Source: Flavobacteriales bacterium
GTDB taxonomy: Bacteria; Bacteroidota; Bacteroidia; Flavobacteriales_D; Parvicellaceae
NCBI GenBank assembly: GCA_029251405.1
Contig: JAQXDK010000006.1
Location: 32,555 to 96,554, forward strand
Direction: 5' to 3'
DNA: 64,000 nucleotides
The notes under the pieces were generated by a model, which saw only the letters and a list, made by a program, of their open reading frames with translations, did not search any database and had not been told where the DNA came from. Position 1 is the stretch's first letter; every line of letters begins with the position of its first letter. Shown in pieces: positions 45,637 through 55,333 of this stretch. The position numbers and the translations under genes were made by a program.

Positions 45637-46080
45637 CTAATTATTTCCAGTACTTCCAAAACCTTTTTCACCTCTTTTGCTAATTTCTAATTCCTTAGTT
45701 TCCACAAAAATTGGAAACTCATATTTAGCAATTACTATTTGTGCAATCCGATCTCCATTATTCACTGTGAAGTCTTTATTGGAAAGGTTAACTAAAATTA
45801 TACCAATGTCTCCTCTATAATCAGAATCTATGGTACCTGGTGAATTTAAAACAGAAATCCCGTGTTTTAAAGCTAATCCGCTCCTTGGTCTTACTTGCGC
45901 CTCTAACCCATTAGGTAATTCTATTTTTAAACCAGTTGAAATTAGAGCTCTTTCAAGCGGTTTTAGTGTAATAGGTTCAGAAGTAAAGGCTCTTAAGTCA
46001 GCACCTGCAGCACCTGGAGTTTCTAATTTAGGGAGTTGGTTGTCAGATGAATTAATAATTTTTATTTCTATTTTTTCCAT
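45637..46080 (-). CDS. dut: dUTP diphosphatase
   Basis: A 147-residue trimeric dUTPase. All five motifs are recognisable: AAGADLRA (I), RPRSGLALKHG (II), GTIDSDYRGDIGIILVN (III), NGDRIAQIVIA (IV) and RGEKGFGSTG (V, the C-terminal arm). It removes dUTP and supplies dUMP for dTMP synthesis. Start and length are typical. It starts 2 bases after the flippase stop and is followed by the TPR gene, consistent with a single transcript. Confidence 0.97.
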   Translation of the reverse strand: MEKIEIKIINSSDNQLPKLETPGAAGADLRAFTSEPITLKPLERALISTGLKIELPNGLEAQVRPRSGLALKHGISVLNSPGTIDSDYRGDIGIILVNLSNKDFTVNNGDRIAQIVIAKYEFPIFVETKELEISKRGEKGFGSTGNN

Positions 46081-46082
46081 GT

Positions 46083-47597
46083 TTATTTAAGAGCTTCTTT
46101 AAAAGGTTTTTCAATGACCACCACCAGTACCACAAAACTTAATAATAACAATGTATGATATCCATATTCTAATAATGTGAGATTCCCCATAGGTTGTAAA
46201 GGAATACTAATTAAATAAATAACGGTTCCTGAGCTAACATAGATGAAGAATTTTTTCAAATTATAGGGTACTTTGTAATGCACCTGCCCTAAAATAAAAC
46301 TTAAAATCATCATGGATCCGTAACAAATTAGTGTAGCAAAAGCAGAGGCAAGATACCCGTATCTTTCAATCAGTAAAAAGTTAACAATAATAGTTATAGC
46401 TACACCAAAGGCTGAAATATAGGCACCATAAATTGTTTTATCAGATAACTTGTACCAAATTGATAAGCTGGTATATATCCCAAGACAAATATTTGCTGCT
46501 AATAAAATAGGTACAATTATTAATCCTTCCCAATATTCAGAATTATTTATAAAGTATTTAAAAACTTGTAAATAAAGAGTTATTAAAAGAAATATAAAAA
46601 CCATTACAATTGTAAAATAGTTCATCACTTTTGCTAAGGTTTCCTTAGATGTTTTATTTTTTCCATCTTTAAAAAAGAAAGGCTCAGAAGCATATCTAAA
46701 TGCCTGGATAAACATACTAACAATCATGGTTAATTTATAATTAGCCCCATATATACCATTTTGAGATTGTGCCATTTCTAATGCTTTAGAGTTGTTAGCT
46801 CCATTGTCTAAATATTGTTGATATAGAATTTCTTTTAGCATCGCTCTATCTAAGGTTTCATTTACTACATATGCTAACCCAACTAATAACATCGGGAATG
46901 AATACTTTAACATAGAATTTATAACAGTGAAGTCAAAATTTCCTTTGAAATTCATTTCGCTAGTTAAAACTAAAAACTTAATTATGCTAGATATTAAATT
47001 GGAAATGAATACATATCCGACTCCTATCTCGGGATTGTAAAAAGTGTCAATGATCCAGTTGGAATATCCACTATCATAATTCATTTTACAGTAAAGAATA
47101 AAAAATAAATTCAAGCTGATATTCACACCTACATTTAAAAAATTAATCAGGGCAAATTTCTTAGCTTTTTCTTGCAGTCTTAAATAAGCTAATGGAATAC
47201 TAGAAATGGCGTCAAGACCAACTATCAATCCAAACCAAATAATGTATTCAGAATGTTCGGGATACTTAAGGATATTGGCTATGTCTTGCGAAAAAAGACT
47301 TATTAACAAAATAAATAAAGTCGATGTAGAGAGTAAAGAAAATAAGGTGTTAGTATATACTTGACTAAATTTTATTTTTTTATCATTAGAAAATCTGAAA
47401 AATGCTGTCTCCATTCCATAAGTTAATAAGACCACCAAAAATGCAACATAAGCATACATTTCAGTTATAATTCCGTACTGTTCGTTAGAAAATTGTATAA
47501 CATATAATGGAGTCAGCAGAAAGTTTAGAAACCTTCCGATAATACTACTAGATCCGTAGATTACTGTTTGCCCTATTAATTTTTTAATGGAAGTCAA
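46083..47597 (-). CDS. Polysaccharide biosynthesis flippase (MATE/Wzx superfamily)
   Basis: A 504-residue protein with about 12-14 hydrophobic segments, starting with SIKKLIGQTVIYGSSSIIGRFLNFLLTPLY, the common opening of the oligosaccharide flippase/MurJ-like group in Bacteroidota. It should move a lipid-linked sugar unit across the inner membrane. No glycosyltransferase cluster is close, so the substrate is open. It lies 3 bases after the enoyl-CoA hydratase gene and 2 bases before dut. Confidence 0.85.
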   Translation of the reverse strand: MTSIKKLIGQTVIYGSSSIIGRFLNFLLTPLYVIQFSNEQYGIITEMYAYVAFLVVLLTYGMETAFFRFSNDKKIKFSQVYTNTLFSLLSTSTLFILLISLFSQDIANILKYPEHSEYIIWFGLIVGLDAISSIPLAYLRLQEKAKKFALINFLNVGVNISLNLFFILYCKMNYDSGYSNWIIDTFYNPEIGVGYVFISNLISSIIKFLVLTSEMNFKGNFDFTVINSMLKYSFPMLLVGLAYVVNETLDRAMLKEILYQQYLDNGANNSKALEMAQSQNGIYGANYKLTMIVSMFIQAFRYASEPFFFKDGKNKTSKETLAKVMNYFTIVMVFIFLLITLYLQVFKYFINNSEYWEGLIIVPILLAANICLGIYTSLSIWYKLSDKTIYGAYISAFGVAITIIVNFLLIERYGYLASAFATLICYGSMMILSFILGQVHYKVPYNLKKFFIYVSSGTVIYLISIPLQPMGNLTLLEYGYHTLLLLSFVVLVVVIEKPFKEALK

Positions 47598-47600
47598 GCG

Positions 47601-48374
47601 TTAAAAATTTGGTTTTCTTTTTTCTAAAAAAGCTTTAGTTCCTTCTTTAAATTCGTCATTTTCAAAACAATCACCAAAAGAGCTAATTTCTACTTTGAAC
47701 CCGTCAATATCATTATCAAAGCCAGCATTTATAGACTTTATAGCAGACGCTATGGCGTTTGGAGAATTTTTCATTATTAGATTAGCAATACCAATACATT
47801 TATCGATCAAATCCTGCTGAGGAACTAAATGATTTATTAATCCATAATCTAAGGCTGTTTTAGCGGTAATCATTTGTGCAGTTGTGATCATTTCAAAAGC
47901 TCTTCCTTTACCAACTAACTGTGCAAGTCTTTGAGTTCCTCCATATCCAGGAATAACGCCAAGACTTACTTCTGGAAGTCCCATTTTTGCATTCTCAGAG
48001 GCAATTCTTATGTGGCAACTCATAGCAAGTTCTAGCCCTCCACCTAAAGCAAAGCCATTAACAGCAGCAATAACTGGTTTAGAAAATTTTTCTATTAAAT
48101 TAAATAATGATTCTTGTCCATTTCTTGCTAAATCTTCTCCTTCTTTTTTAGAGAAATTTGCAAATTCTTTAATATCTGCCCCAGCAACAAATGCTTTATT
48201 CCCTTCACCACTTAAAATAACAGCTTTAATTGTTTTGTCTGTTTCTACTTTTTTTAAGTTTTCACTTAGCTCTTTAATAGTGGAAATATTTAATGCGTTT
48301 AACTGTTGAGGTCTGTTAATAGAAATAAAACCAATTCCATTTTGAATATTTAACCGAATATTTTCTTCTTTCAT
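47601..48374 (-). CDS. Enoyl-CoA hydratase/isomerase family protein
   Basis: A 257-residue crotonase-family enzyme. The oxyanion-hole and acid pair are visible: GGGLELAMSC with Glu115, and GLPEVSLGVIPGYGGTQRL with Glu135. Both catalytic Glu residues are kept, so it should be a true hydratase acting on short-chain 2-enoyl-CoA in fatty acid or amino acid catabolism. It opens the minus-strand series flippase-dut-TPR-DUF4292-EnvC-like, though its function is unlike theirs. The leader of about 60 bases contains nothing else that I can identify. Confidence 0.9.
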   Translation of the reverse strand: MKEENIRLNIQNGIGFISINRPQQLNALNISTIKELSENLKKVETDKTIKAVILSGEGNKAFVAGADIKEFANFSKKEGEDLARNGQESLFNLIEKFSKPVIAAVNGFALGGGLELAMSCHIRIASENAKMGLPEVSLGVIPGYGGTQRLAQLVGKGRAFEMITTAQMITAKTALDYGLINHLVPQQDLIDKCIGIANLIMKNSPNAIASAIKSINAGFDNDIDGFKVEISSFGDCFENDEFKEGTKAFLEKRKPNF

Positions 48375-48439
48375 ATTTAAAATTTAATGTTAAAATTAAC
48401 TTTAATAGTTCATTAAATAATAGAAACTTAATCTTTAGT

Positions 48440-48637
48440 TTATTTAAATATTCGAACTCTTATAAATCGGTAAAAATAAAACACGACCGAATAAATAAGG
48501 ATCAATAAAAAACTATTTTTAGCGATACTAAAAAGCAGACTTCCAAAAAAACCAGAAATAAAAATGACATAATAAACCTGTGAAAGAGTTATTAAAAAAA
48601 TTGATATAATATGTAGATAAATCTTTTTTTTATTCAT
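48440..48637 (-). CDS. Small two-pass membrane protein, unknown
   Basis: A 65-residue frame with basic ends (MNKKKIYLH and YRFIRVRIFK) and two hydrophobic stretches (about 9-30 and 35-55). It has no recognisable family. It lies 9 bases after the lipoprotein gene on the same strand and has a proper ATG, which favours a real gene. Low sequence complexity in AT-rich DNA keeps the confidence moderate. Confidence 0.5.
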   Translation of the reverse strand: MNKKKIYLHIISIFLITLSQVYYVIFISGFFGSLLFSIAKNSFLLILIYSVVFYFYRFIRVRIFK

Positions 48638-48646
48638 GATGACTCA

Positions 48647-49021
48647 TCATGGTATAAAAATAACTTTCTCGGTGGTACTCATTTCCACTATATTAATAAT
48701 CCCCATGTAAGAGGAGTCAACTTCTACATCCAAAACTGCAAAACCTGCTTGACCATCCTGATATTTATCTGAAAAATCAAAAGTTGCTGAGCCGTTAGAG
48801 CTTGTTGTTTTTTGTACATCAATTAAAGGCGCACTAGACCCATTAGAGTCATCATAATATAACCTTACGTTAGCTCCTTCAATAGCTTCGTTGGTATTAT
48901 TGTCAAGAACTGTTATCACTGCTTTTGTTTTTTCTTCCTTGTAACAGGAGGATAAAAAAATAAAACAGAATAAGAAACTACCAAAAATGAATAATCTATA
49001 TAGCGCTTTTTTAAAGTTCAC
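48647..49021 (-). CDS. Lipoprotein with carboxypeptidase-regulatory-like (Ig-fold) domain
   Basis: A 124-residue lipoprotein with lipobox Cys26 (FLSSCYKEE). The mature part resembles a transthyretin/CarboxypepD_reg-like sandwich: VITVLDNNTNEAIEGANVRLYYDD, followed by SSNGSATFDFSDKY. Such domains are common in Bacteroidota surface proteins. The function is not known. It is divergent from the cyclophilin gene (62 bases apart) and is followed closely by the small membrane protein gene. Confidence 0.68.
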   Translation of the reverse strand: MNFKKALYRLFIFGSFLFCFIFLSSCYKEEKTKAVITVLDNNTNEAIEGANVRLYYDDSNGSSAPLIDVQKTTSSNGSATFDFSDKYQDGQAGFAVLDVEVDSSYMGIINIVEMSTTEKVIFIP

Positions 49022-49083
49022 TTAATTTTGTATAAGTTTGAATATAATTACTACGCAATATAAAAATTAAGTACTATTATAAT

Positions 49084-49938
49084 ATGAATTCACTTATTAA
49101 ATATGTCTTCTTAAGACAATTTTCTCTTGTTTTAATCATTTTTTTGAATGTTATAAATGGATTTTCGCAAAATGAATTGAATGGAAAAACTTTTATAGAA
49201 ATGAAGACTACTCTTGGAGATATTAGTATAGTTCTTTACGAAAAGACTCCTTTACATAAAAGCAATTTTATAAAATTAATAGAAGATGATTTTTACGATA
49301 GTGTTAAGTTCCATAGGGTGATTAATGGCTTCATGGCTCAAGCAGGTGATCCTAATTCCAAGCAAAGCGATTTTTCAGGACAATTAGGGCAAAAAAGTTT
49401 TGGTGAAACAATATCGGCAGAGATTATTTCAGAATATTTTCATAAAAAAGGCGCTTTAGCAGCAGCTCGAATGGGAGATAACATCAATCCAGAAAAAAGA
49501 AGTTCTGGTAGTCAATTTTATATAGTCCAGGGTAAAAAATATACTGAAAACCAGCTTAATCAAATAGAACAAAAGATTAATCAGCAACAAGAAAGCAATT
49601 TAATTGGTCAGTTCTTGAAAAAAACAGAAAACAATCATTACATGGAAAAAATTAAGTATTGTCAACAACAAAGGTTAACAGATAGTTTGAATACTCTTTA
49701 TCAGGAAATCAAATCTTTAGTTGTGAATCAAGAGGCTAATAAGTTTAAATTTTCACCTAATGCCGTTCAAACTTATAAAGCTGTTGGTGGTACCCCATTT
49801 TTAGATAATGGTTACACGGTTTTTGGAGAAGTTACCGAAGGGATTGATGTGCTTGATAAGATTTGTAGTGTTTCAACTGAAACTGGAGACGTCCCAACTG
49901 AACCTGTTGTTATTTTATCTGTTAAAATTAAAGATTAA
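49084..49938 (+). CDS. Exported cyclophilin-type peptidyl-prolyl isomerase
   Basis: A 284-residue protein. A hydrophobic N-terminal segment ends near residue 29 (VINGFSQ). The cyclophilin fold is split by an insertion: [15 protein letters not shown] and [25 protein letters not shown] (about 40-155), then a Gln/Asn/Lys-rich helical insert (about 157-215), then [24 protein letters not shown]. The insert is common in Bacteroidota. It should fold periplasmic or outer-membrane proteins. PheS follows with its start 1 base after the stop; the pairing is probably positional only. Confidence 0.9.
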   Translation: MNSLIKYVFLRQFSLVLIIFLNVINGFSQNELNGKTFIEMKTTLGDISIVLYEKTPLHKSNFIKLIEDDFYDSVKFHRVINGFMAQAGDPNSKQSDFSGQLGQKSFGETISAEIISEYFHKKGALAAARMGDNINPEKRSSGSQFYIVQGKKYTENQLNQIEQKINQQQESNLIGQFLKKTENNHYMEKIKYCQQQRLTDSLNTLYQEIKSLVVNQEANKFKFSPNAVQTYKAVGGTPFLDNGYTVFGEVTEGIDVLDKICSVSTETGDVPTEPVVILSVKIKD

Positions 49939-49939
49939 T

Positions 49940-50959
49940 ATGTTTGAGGATATAAAAAATATAAATCACGAAGTCCATAACTTTAAATCAAAATCTTCTC
50001 AAGAAATAGAGGATTTCAGGATTTCTTATTTAGGTAAGAAAGGTAAAATCACCCTATTATTTAATAAATTTAAAGAAGTTCCAGTCTCAGATAAAAAAGA
50101 ATTTGGTAAACAATTAAATATTTTAAAAACGGCGGCCTTAGATAAAATTACCACATTAAAATCTTCGTTAAACGACCGGCCCAAATCTTCTAAATCTAAT
50201 TTGGACTATACTATTCCTGGACAACCCACAGAAATTGGTTCTAGACATCCAATAACTATAATTAGAGATAGAATTACAAATATTTTTTCACAGATTGGCT
50301 TCAATGTTTCAGAAGGGCCAGAAATTGAAGATGATTGGCATAACTTCACTGCTTTAAACTTCCCAGAAGAACACCCCGCGAGAGATATGCAGGACACATT
50401 TTTTATAAATAAAGACATTGCCTTAAGAACACACACGTCTTCTGTTCAGGTTAGAGTTATGGAAAATAGCCAACCCCCTATTAGAACTATTTCTCCAGGT
50501 AGAGTCTATAGAAATGAAGCCATTTCAGCAAGGGCTCATTGTTTTTTTCACCAAGTTGAAGGATTATATATTGATAAAGATGTTTCATTTGCAGATATGA
50601 AACAAACACTTTTGTATTTTACAAAAGCCATGTTTGGAAATGAAACTAAAATTAGACTTAGACCCTCTTATTTCCCTTTTACAGAACCTTCGGCTGAGGT
50701 AGATGTTTCTTGTACTATATGCAACAGTAAGGGTTGTAACGTCTGTAAATATTCTGGATGGTTAGAGATAATGGGATGTGGAATGGTAGATCCAAATGTT
50801 TTGGAGAATTGTAAGATAGATCCTGATATTTACAGTGGATATGCCTTTGGAATGGGGATAGAAAGAATCGCTCAACTTATATACGAGGTAAATGATTTGA
50901 GATTATATTCAGAAAACGATTTACGTTTTTTGAAACAATTTACTACAGAATCCTATTAA
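49940..50959 (+). CDS. pheS: Phenylalanyl-tRNA synthetase alpha subunit
   Basis: A 339-residue protein from the ATG at 49940 ([12 protein letters not shown]); the frame is open further left inside the cyclophilin gene but this start gives the family length. N-terminal coiled coil (about 1-90), then the class II core: motif 1 region [13 protein letters not shown], motif 2 [27 protein letters not shown], and motif 3 [15 protein letters not shown]. It charges tRNA-Phe with PheT. PheT is 16.4 kb away on the other strand. [17 protein letters not shown] cysteine cluster, typical of many Bacteroidota PheS, is present near 250-270. Confidence 0.97.
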   Translation: MFEDIKNINHEVHNFKSKSSQEIEDFRISYLGKKGKITLLFNKFKEVPVSDKKEFGKQLNILKTAALDKITTLKSSLNDRPKSSKSNLDYTIPGQPTEIGSRHPITIIRDRITNIFSQIGFNVSEGPEIEDDWHNFTALNFPEEHPARDMQDTFFINKDIALRTHTSSVQVRVMENSQPPIRTISPGRVYRNEAISARAHCFFHQVEGLYIDKDVSFADMKQTLLYFTKAMFGNETKIRLRPSYFPFTEPSAEVDVSCTICNSKGCNVCKYSGWLEIMGCGMVDPNVLENCKIDPDIYSGYAFGMGIERIAQLIYEVNDLRLYSENDLRFLKQFTTESY

Positions 50960-52009
50960 TTATTTTTTAAAACTCCAGTTATAACTATTCAGCTGTTGCA
51001 GACAAGAAGTTAAAAGTTCGATACAATTTTTCACATCTTTTTTATGTACCATTTCAATAACTTGGTGTATATGTCTAGTAGGAATAGAAAAGGCTCCAGC
51101 AATAGAACCTCCTGGTGTCATTCTTTGAATACTTGCAGTGTCTGTACCACCAGCAGTTAGAATTTCATTTTGCCAAAGAATATTTTTTGAATCAGCAGTT
51201 TTACGCATAAATTCAACCATTCTGGTGTCGCAAATAGTACTTGCATCCATTATTTTTATAGCTACTCCTTTTCCAAGAGATGTTATTTTTTCATGTTCTG
51301 CAGCACCAGGAACATCGTAGGCAATAGTGGTATCTAACCCAAATCCAAAATCTGGTTTAATTTTTTGTGTTGCAACTTGAGCTCCACGAATCCCAACTTC
51401 TTCTTGAACGGTGAAAACAGCATAGGTATCAAAATCTGGAGTTTTTAATTTTTTTAATGTTTCAACCAAAATAAAGACAGAAATCCTATTATCTAAACTT
51501 TTACAGTTAATACAATCTCCCATTTCAATCAGCCCTCTTTCTCTTGTAACCGAGTTGCCTACTGAAATAATTTTTTCTACTTCCGACTTTTTTAAACCTA
51601 AGTCAATGTAATAATCTTGAATCTTTGGAACTCTATTCTTTTCCTCTACTGTCATGACATGTATAGGTTTTGAGCCCATAACACCAATTAAATCTTTTTT
51701 CCCATGCACTATTACTCTTTGTGAAGTTAATGTCTTGGGGTCAAAACCACCTAGAGGATGGAATTTCAAAAAACCTTTATCGTTAATATGAGTAACAATA
51801 AAACCAATTTCGTCCATGTGAGCACCAATCATGACAGATTTTGAAGAATCTTTTCCTTTTTTGAGAGCAATTATATTTCCCATATTATCAATCTCAACAG
51901 TGTCTACTAAACCTTCAATTTCCTTCAGGACTAGACTTCTTACTTGGTCTTCAAATCCTGGAGCACCAGGAGTTTCACATATATTTTTAAGTAAATTAAC
52001 GTTTATCAT
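50960..52009 (-). CDS. M42 family metallopeptidase
   Basis: A 349-residue di-metal aminopeptidase. Motifs: GAHMDEIGF (first ligands), CINCKSLDNRISVF (bridging Asp), TVQEEVGIRGA (general base Glu and ligand), GLDTTIAYD, and a C-terminal SIPTRHIHQVIEM. The family forms large oligomeric (TET) aminopeptidases acting on short peptides. No signal peptide is seen, so it is cytoplasmic. The start overlaps the pyk stop by 4 bases, so it is probably translated from the pyk mRNA. The convergent pheS stops on the previous base. Confidence 0.92.
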   Translation of the reverse strand: MINVNLLKNICETPGAPGFEDQVRSLVLKEIEGLVDTVEIDNMGNIIALKKGKDSSKSVMIGAHMDEIGFIVTHINDKGFLKFHPLGGFDPKTLTSQRVIVHGKKDLIGVMGSKPIHVMTVEEKNRVPKIQDYYIDLGLKKSEVEKIISVGNSVTRERGLIEMGDCINCKSLDNRISVFILVETLKKLKTPDFDTYAVFTVQEEVGIRGAQVATQKIKPDFGFGLDTTIAYDVPGAAEHEKITSLGKGVAIKIMDASTICDTRMVEFMRKTADSKNILWQNEILTAGGTDTASIQRMTPGGSIAGAFSIPTRHIHQVIEMVHKKDVKNCIELLTSCLQQLNSYNWSFKK

Positions 52010-53430
52010 TCTATATAACTTAATTTAAGCATATTAGTTTTTCCATTTTCACCTAGTGGAATACTTGCAGTATTAATAATTAAATCTCCACTTTCTACAT
52101 ATTCATCTTCTTTTAAAAGATGCATGATATCTGCAATTGTATGATCCGTGCTTATTGTTTTATCGTAATAAAAAGTACTTACCCCCCAAACTAGCGAAAG
52201 TGTACTTAATAATTTTTTATTGCTTGAAAAAACAAAGATTTCAGATTTTGGTCTTTGACTTGAAATTTTATAAGCTGTGTAACCAGAATGGGTCATGGTA
52301 ATTATTGCTTTTGCCTCTACCCTCTGAGCCAATCTACAAACATTGAAACAAATAGAATCAGTGATAAATCGATCATTATTTTTTTCAGGCAAGGTTTCTT
52401 TTACGTAAATGTTATCATATTGAGACTCTACTTCATTTATTATTCTAGACATTATTTTTATTACATCTACTGGATGCTTTCCAACAGACGTCTCTCCACT
52501 TAGCATAACGGCGTCAGCTCCATCCATAACCGCATTGGCGACATCATTTACTTCTGCTCTGTTAGGAGTAATGTTTTCCATCATACTTTCCATCATTTGA
52601 GTAGCAATAATTACCGGTTTTGCCATGTGTTTTGCGAGATTAACAATTCTTTTCTGAACTAATGGTACCATTTCTAAAGGGATTTCTACTCCTAAATCTC
52701 CTCTTGCTACCATAACGGCATCGGTTTCGCTAAGTATACCTTTTAAATCGTTTACAGCTTCAGGTTTTTCAATCTTTGCTATAATTTTAGCTGCTCCTTT
52801 GTGTCCATTTATAAGGTGTCGAAGCTCAATTACCTCTCTAGCCGATCGAACAAATGAAAACCCAATCCAGTCTACTTTTTGCTCTAAAGCGACTATTAAA
52901 TCTTCTCGGTCTTTATTTGTTAAACTTGAGATACTAATATTAGTTTCAGGAAGATTGAGTCCTTTCTTAGAGAACAGTACTCCGCCGGCAATAACCTTTG
53001 TTTTAACCGTATCAATTAGATTAGTTTCTAATACTTCAAGGTGAATTTTGCCATCGTCAAGTAAAACTTTTTCTCCAGGTTTGACATCTTTTGGAATTCT
53101 ATCAATAAAAATTTGAGCTGCATTTTTATAAGAATGCTCTGCCAGTGTTGTTAAATAGAACTCAGCATTATTTTCTAATAAAAGTCCATCGTCAGGCATT
53201 TCGCCAATTCTAATTTTAGGGCCTTGCAGATCTGCTAATATTGCAGAATGAGTGCCAAGTTCGTTATCTACTTTTCTTATTTCTGCAATTGCTTTTATAT
53301 GATCACTATGACTTCCATGAGAAAAATTTACTCTAAAAACATTAACACCCTCGTTAATCATGGATTTTAAAATATCTGGACTTGATGTTGATGGTCCAAT
53401 TGTTGCAACAATTTTGGTTCTTTTACTCAT
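52006..53430 (-). CDS. pyk: Pyruvate kinase
   Basis: A 474-residue enzyme, normal length. TKIVATIGPSTSSP opens the barrel; NFSHGSHSDH and LADLQGPKIRIG are the nucleotide and substrate regions. IIAKIEKPEAV carries the catalytic Lys, and MVARGDLGVEIP and MMESM carry the metal and substrate-binding residues. A C-terminal domain for allostery follows. It makes pyruvate and ATP from phosphoenolpyruvate. It follows the IPExxxVDY gene by one base, as is usual in Bacteroidota, and the M42 peptidase follows with a 4-base overlap. Confidence 0.97.
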   Translation of the reverse strand: MSKRTKIVATIGPSTSSPDILKSMINEGVNVFRVNFSHGSHSDHIKAIAEIRKVDNELGTHSAILADLQGPKIRIGEMPDDGLLLENNAEFYLTTLAEHSYKNAAQIFIDRIPKDVKPGEKVLLDDGKIHLEVLETNLIDTVKTKVIAGGVLFSKKGLNLPETNISISSLTNKDREDLIVALEQKVDWIGFSFVRSAREVIELRHLINGHKGAAKIIAKIEKPEAVNDLKGILSETDAVMVARGDLGVEIPLEMVPLVQKRIVNLAKHMAKPVIIATQMMESMMENITPNRAEVNDVANAVMDGADAVMLSGETSVGKHPVDVIKIMSRIINEVESQYDNIYVKETLPEKNNDRFITDSICFNVCRLAQRVEAKAIITMTHSGYTAYKISSQRPKSEIFVFSSNKKLLSTLSLVWGVSTFYYDKTISTDHTIADIMHLLKEDEYVESGDLIINTASIPLGENGKTNMLKLSYIE

Positions 53431-53431
53431 G

Positions 53432-53851
53432 TTAAAAAATTAAGTTTTCTTTAGATTTTAGTTGTTCTACTATGACAGTGTTAGCTGTTAATATAAAGGG
53501 TATGGTTTTTAGCTTATTTAAGTAGAAATTGTCGAATTTTTTATCATCAGATTTGATCATTAAAAAAAAATCAAAATGAGATTTTTCTGGAATAAGCCAT
53601 GTTCCATTGTATTTATTACCGATGAGATGATATTCATTAGAAGTTGAAATATTGGTAAATGAAAAAATAGGAAAATTAGCATCAGGTCTGGTTGTGCTGT
53701 TGAATATTAATTCGATGTTATTTTTTGACTTTTCAAGATGTAAATTTAAAGTGCTATTAACTGCCCAACATAATCGGTAGTCCTTCTCATGACAAGAAAT
53801 GCCTAGGAGATTAAAATCAAAGTCATATTTTTCTTCTAGTAAATGCTTCAT
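53432..53851 (-). CDS. IPExxxVDY family protein
   Basis: A 139-residue protein named after a motif; here the motif reads IPEKSHFDFF, so the usual Val-Asp-Tyr is Phe-Asp-Phe. The position beside pyruvate kinase (1 base) is the normal context of this Bacteroidota family, whose function is not known. There is no signal peptide or membrane segment. The product is probably a small cytoplasmic regulator or a partner of the glycolytic enzyme; that is inference from context only. Confidence 0.78.
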   Translation of the reverse strand: MKHLLEEKYDFDFNLLGISCHEKDYRLCWAVNSTLNLHLEKSKNNIELIFNSTTRPDANFPIFSFTNISTSNEYHLIGNKYNGTWLIPEKSHFDFFLMIKSDDKKFDNFYLNKLKTIPFILTANTVIVEQLKSKENLIF

Positions 53852-53903
53852 TGCTCTTATCTAAATTAAGTGATTTTAATAAAATAAGATTGTTTAAACA
53901 GTT

Positions 53904-55328
53904 TCATTTTTTATAAAATGTTTCCATCATGAATTGTGAAATTTCAAAAAGTTTCTCTTCTTTAAATTTGTTCGTCATTAATTGTACCCCAAAAGGCATT
54001 TTATTACTATGCTGGCCAATTGGTAATGATATAGCTGGTAAACCAACAATATTTGCATGAACGGTGAAAATATCTTGAAGATACATAGTTACTGGATCTT
54101 TGATTTCACCAATATTAAATGCAGTAGTAGGTGTTGTTGGAAATAATAAAACATCGTTATTCTGGAGCATTTGAGTAGTTTTATCAGCAATCATTCTTCT
54201 AACTTTTTGAGCTTTTGTAAAGTAAGCATCATAATATCCAGAGCTTAAAACAAAATTCCCAAGCATAATTCTTCTCTTTACTTCCATTCCAAAACCTTCA
54301 GACCTTGTGTTTTCGTATGTACTTTCAATATCATTTGCCTCGGTAGATCTGAATCCAAAGTGAGCTCCATCGTACCTAGATAGATTAGAACTTGCTTCAG
54401 CTGTGCTTAATACATAATATGTTGGAACAATGTAATCTATGTAGGGAAACTTTAAAAGTTCTATTTCATGACCTTTTGATTTTAAATTTTCAACAATGTT
54501 GAGTAATCGGTTTTTTATTTCGAGATCTAAATTGTCAAAATTTAAATATTCTTCTGGAATTCCAATTTTAATTTTTTTTTGAAGAGACTGAATATCTTTT
54601 TTATGGGTCTCTTTAGTTGCTACAGTGCTATCATATTTATCTGCTCCGCTGATGACGTGAGAAATTAAATTAGTATCTTGAACAGTCTTCGCAAATACCC
54701 CAATTTGGTCAAAACTTGATCCATAGGCGATCAATCCATTTCTTGAAACTCGACCGTAAGTAGGTTTGTAGCCAATAACTCCACAAAAGGATGCGGGTTG
54801 TCTTACCGAACCTCCAGTATCAGAACCTAAGGTTGCAGTACATAATTTCTCAGCGATTGCAGCTGCAGATCCCCCAGAAGAACCTCCAGGTACTTTTTTA
54901 GAATCACAAGGGTTTTTAACCGGGCCGTAGAAGCTCTTTTCATTAGAACTACCCATTGCAAATTCATCACAATTTAGTCTACCAATTATAATACCGTCTT
55001 CGTTAAGTATTTTTTTTACGGCAGTGGCTGAAAATTTCGATTCAAAACCGTTTAAAATTTTTGAACTCGCAGTAACCTGATGGTTTTTGTAGCAGATGTT
55101 GTCCTTAATTCCAATAAACATTCCTGCTAATATTCCAGCATTATTAGCTGAAATTTTTGATTGTATTTTTTGAGCTTTTTCTAAAGCTTCTTCTTCAAAA
55201 ACTTCAATGAAAGCATTGTTTTCAGATAAATTTATTCTTTGAATATACTCTTTACAAATCTGAACCAGTGTGCATTCACCGTTTTTAATTTTTTTTTGTA
55301 TCTCTTCTAAAGATTCAGGTATGTCCAA
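53904..55328 (-). CDS. gatA: Asp/Glu-tRNA(Asn/Gln) amidotransferase subunit A
   Basis: A 474-residue amidase-signature enzyme. The Ser-cisSer-Lys triad is visible: Lys75 in FIGIKDNICYK, Ser150 in GGSSGGSAAA and Ser174 in TGGSVRQPAS. It feeds ammonia from glutamine to the GatB kinase/transamidase, converting misacylated Glu-tRNA(Gln) or Asp-tRNA(Asn). GatB and GatC are not in this window. It lies 5 bases after the tatA stop. The role in tRNA charging is well known for the family. Confidence 0.95.
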   Translation of the reverse strand: MDIPESLEEIQKKIKNGECTLVQICKEYIQRINLSENNAFIEVFEEEALEKAQKIQSKISANNAGILAGMFIGIKDNICYKNHQVTASSKILNGFESKFSATAVKKILNEDGIIIGRLNCDEFAMGSSNEKSFYGPVKNPCDSKKVPGGSSGGSAAAIAEKLCTATLGSDTGGSVRQPASFCGVIGYKPTYGRVSRNGLIAYGSSFDQIGVFAKTVQDTNLISHVISGADKYDSTVATKETHKKDIQSLQKKIKIGIPEEYLNFDNLDLEIKNRLLNIVENLKSKGHEIELLKFPYIDYIVPTYYVLSTAEASSNLSRYDGAHFGFRSTEANDIESTYENTRSEGFGMEVKRRIMLGNFVLSSGYYDAYFTKAQKVRRMIADKTTQMLQNNDVLLFPTTPTTAFNIGEIKDPVTMYLQDIFTVHANIVGLPAISLPIGQHSNKMPFGVQLMTNKFKEEKLFEISQFMMETFYKK

Positions 55329-55333
55329 TTTTA

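Noticed and set aside
48010..48309. Plus-strand frame opposite the enoyl-CoA hydratase
   Set aside because: Shadow of the crotonase core, low-complexity product.
49808..49939. Longer pheS frame starting inside the cyclophilin gene
   Set aside because: The added 44 residues are an alternative reading of the cyclophilin C-terminus; the ATG at 49940 gives the normal PheS N-terminus and length.
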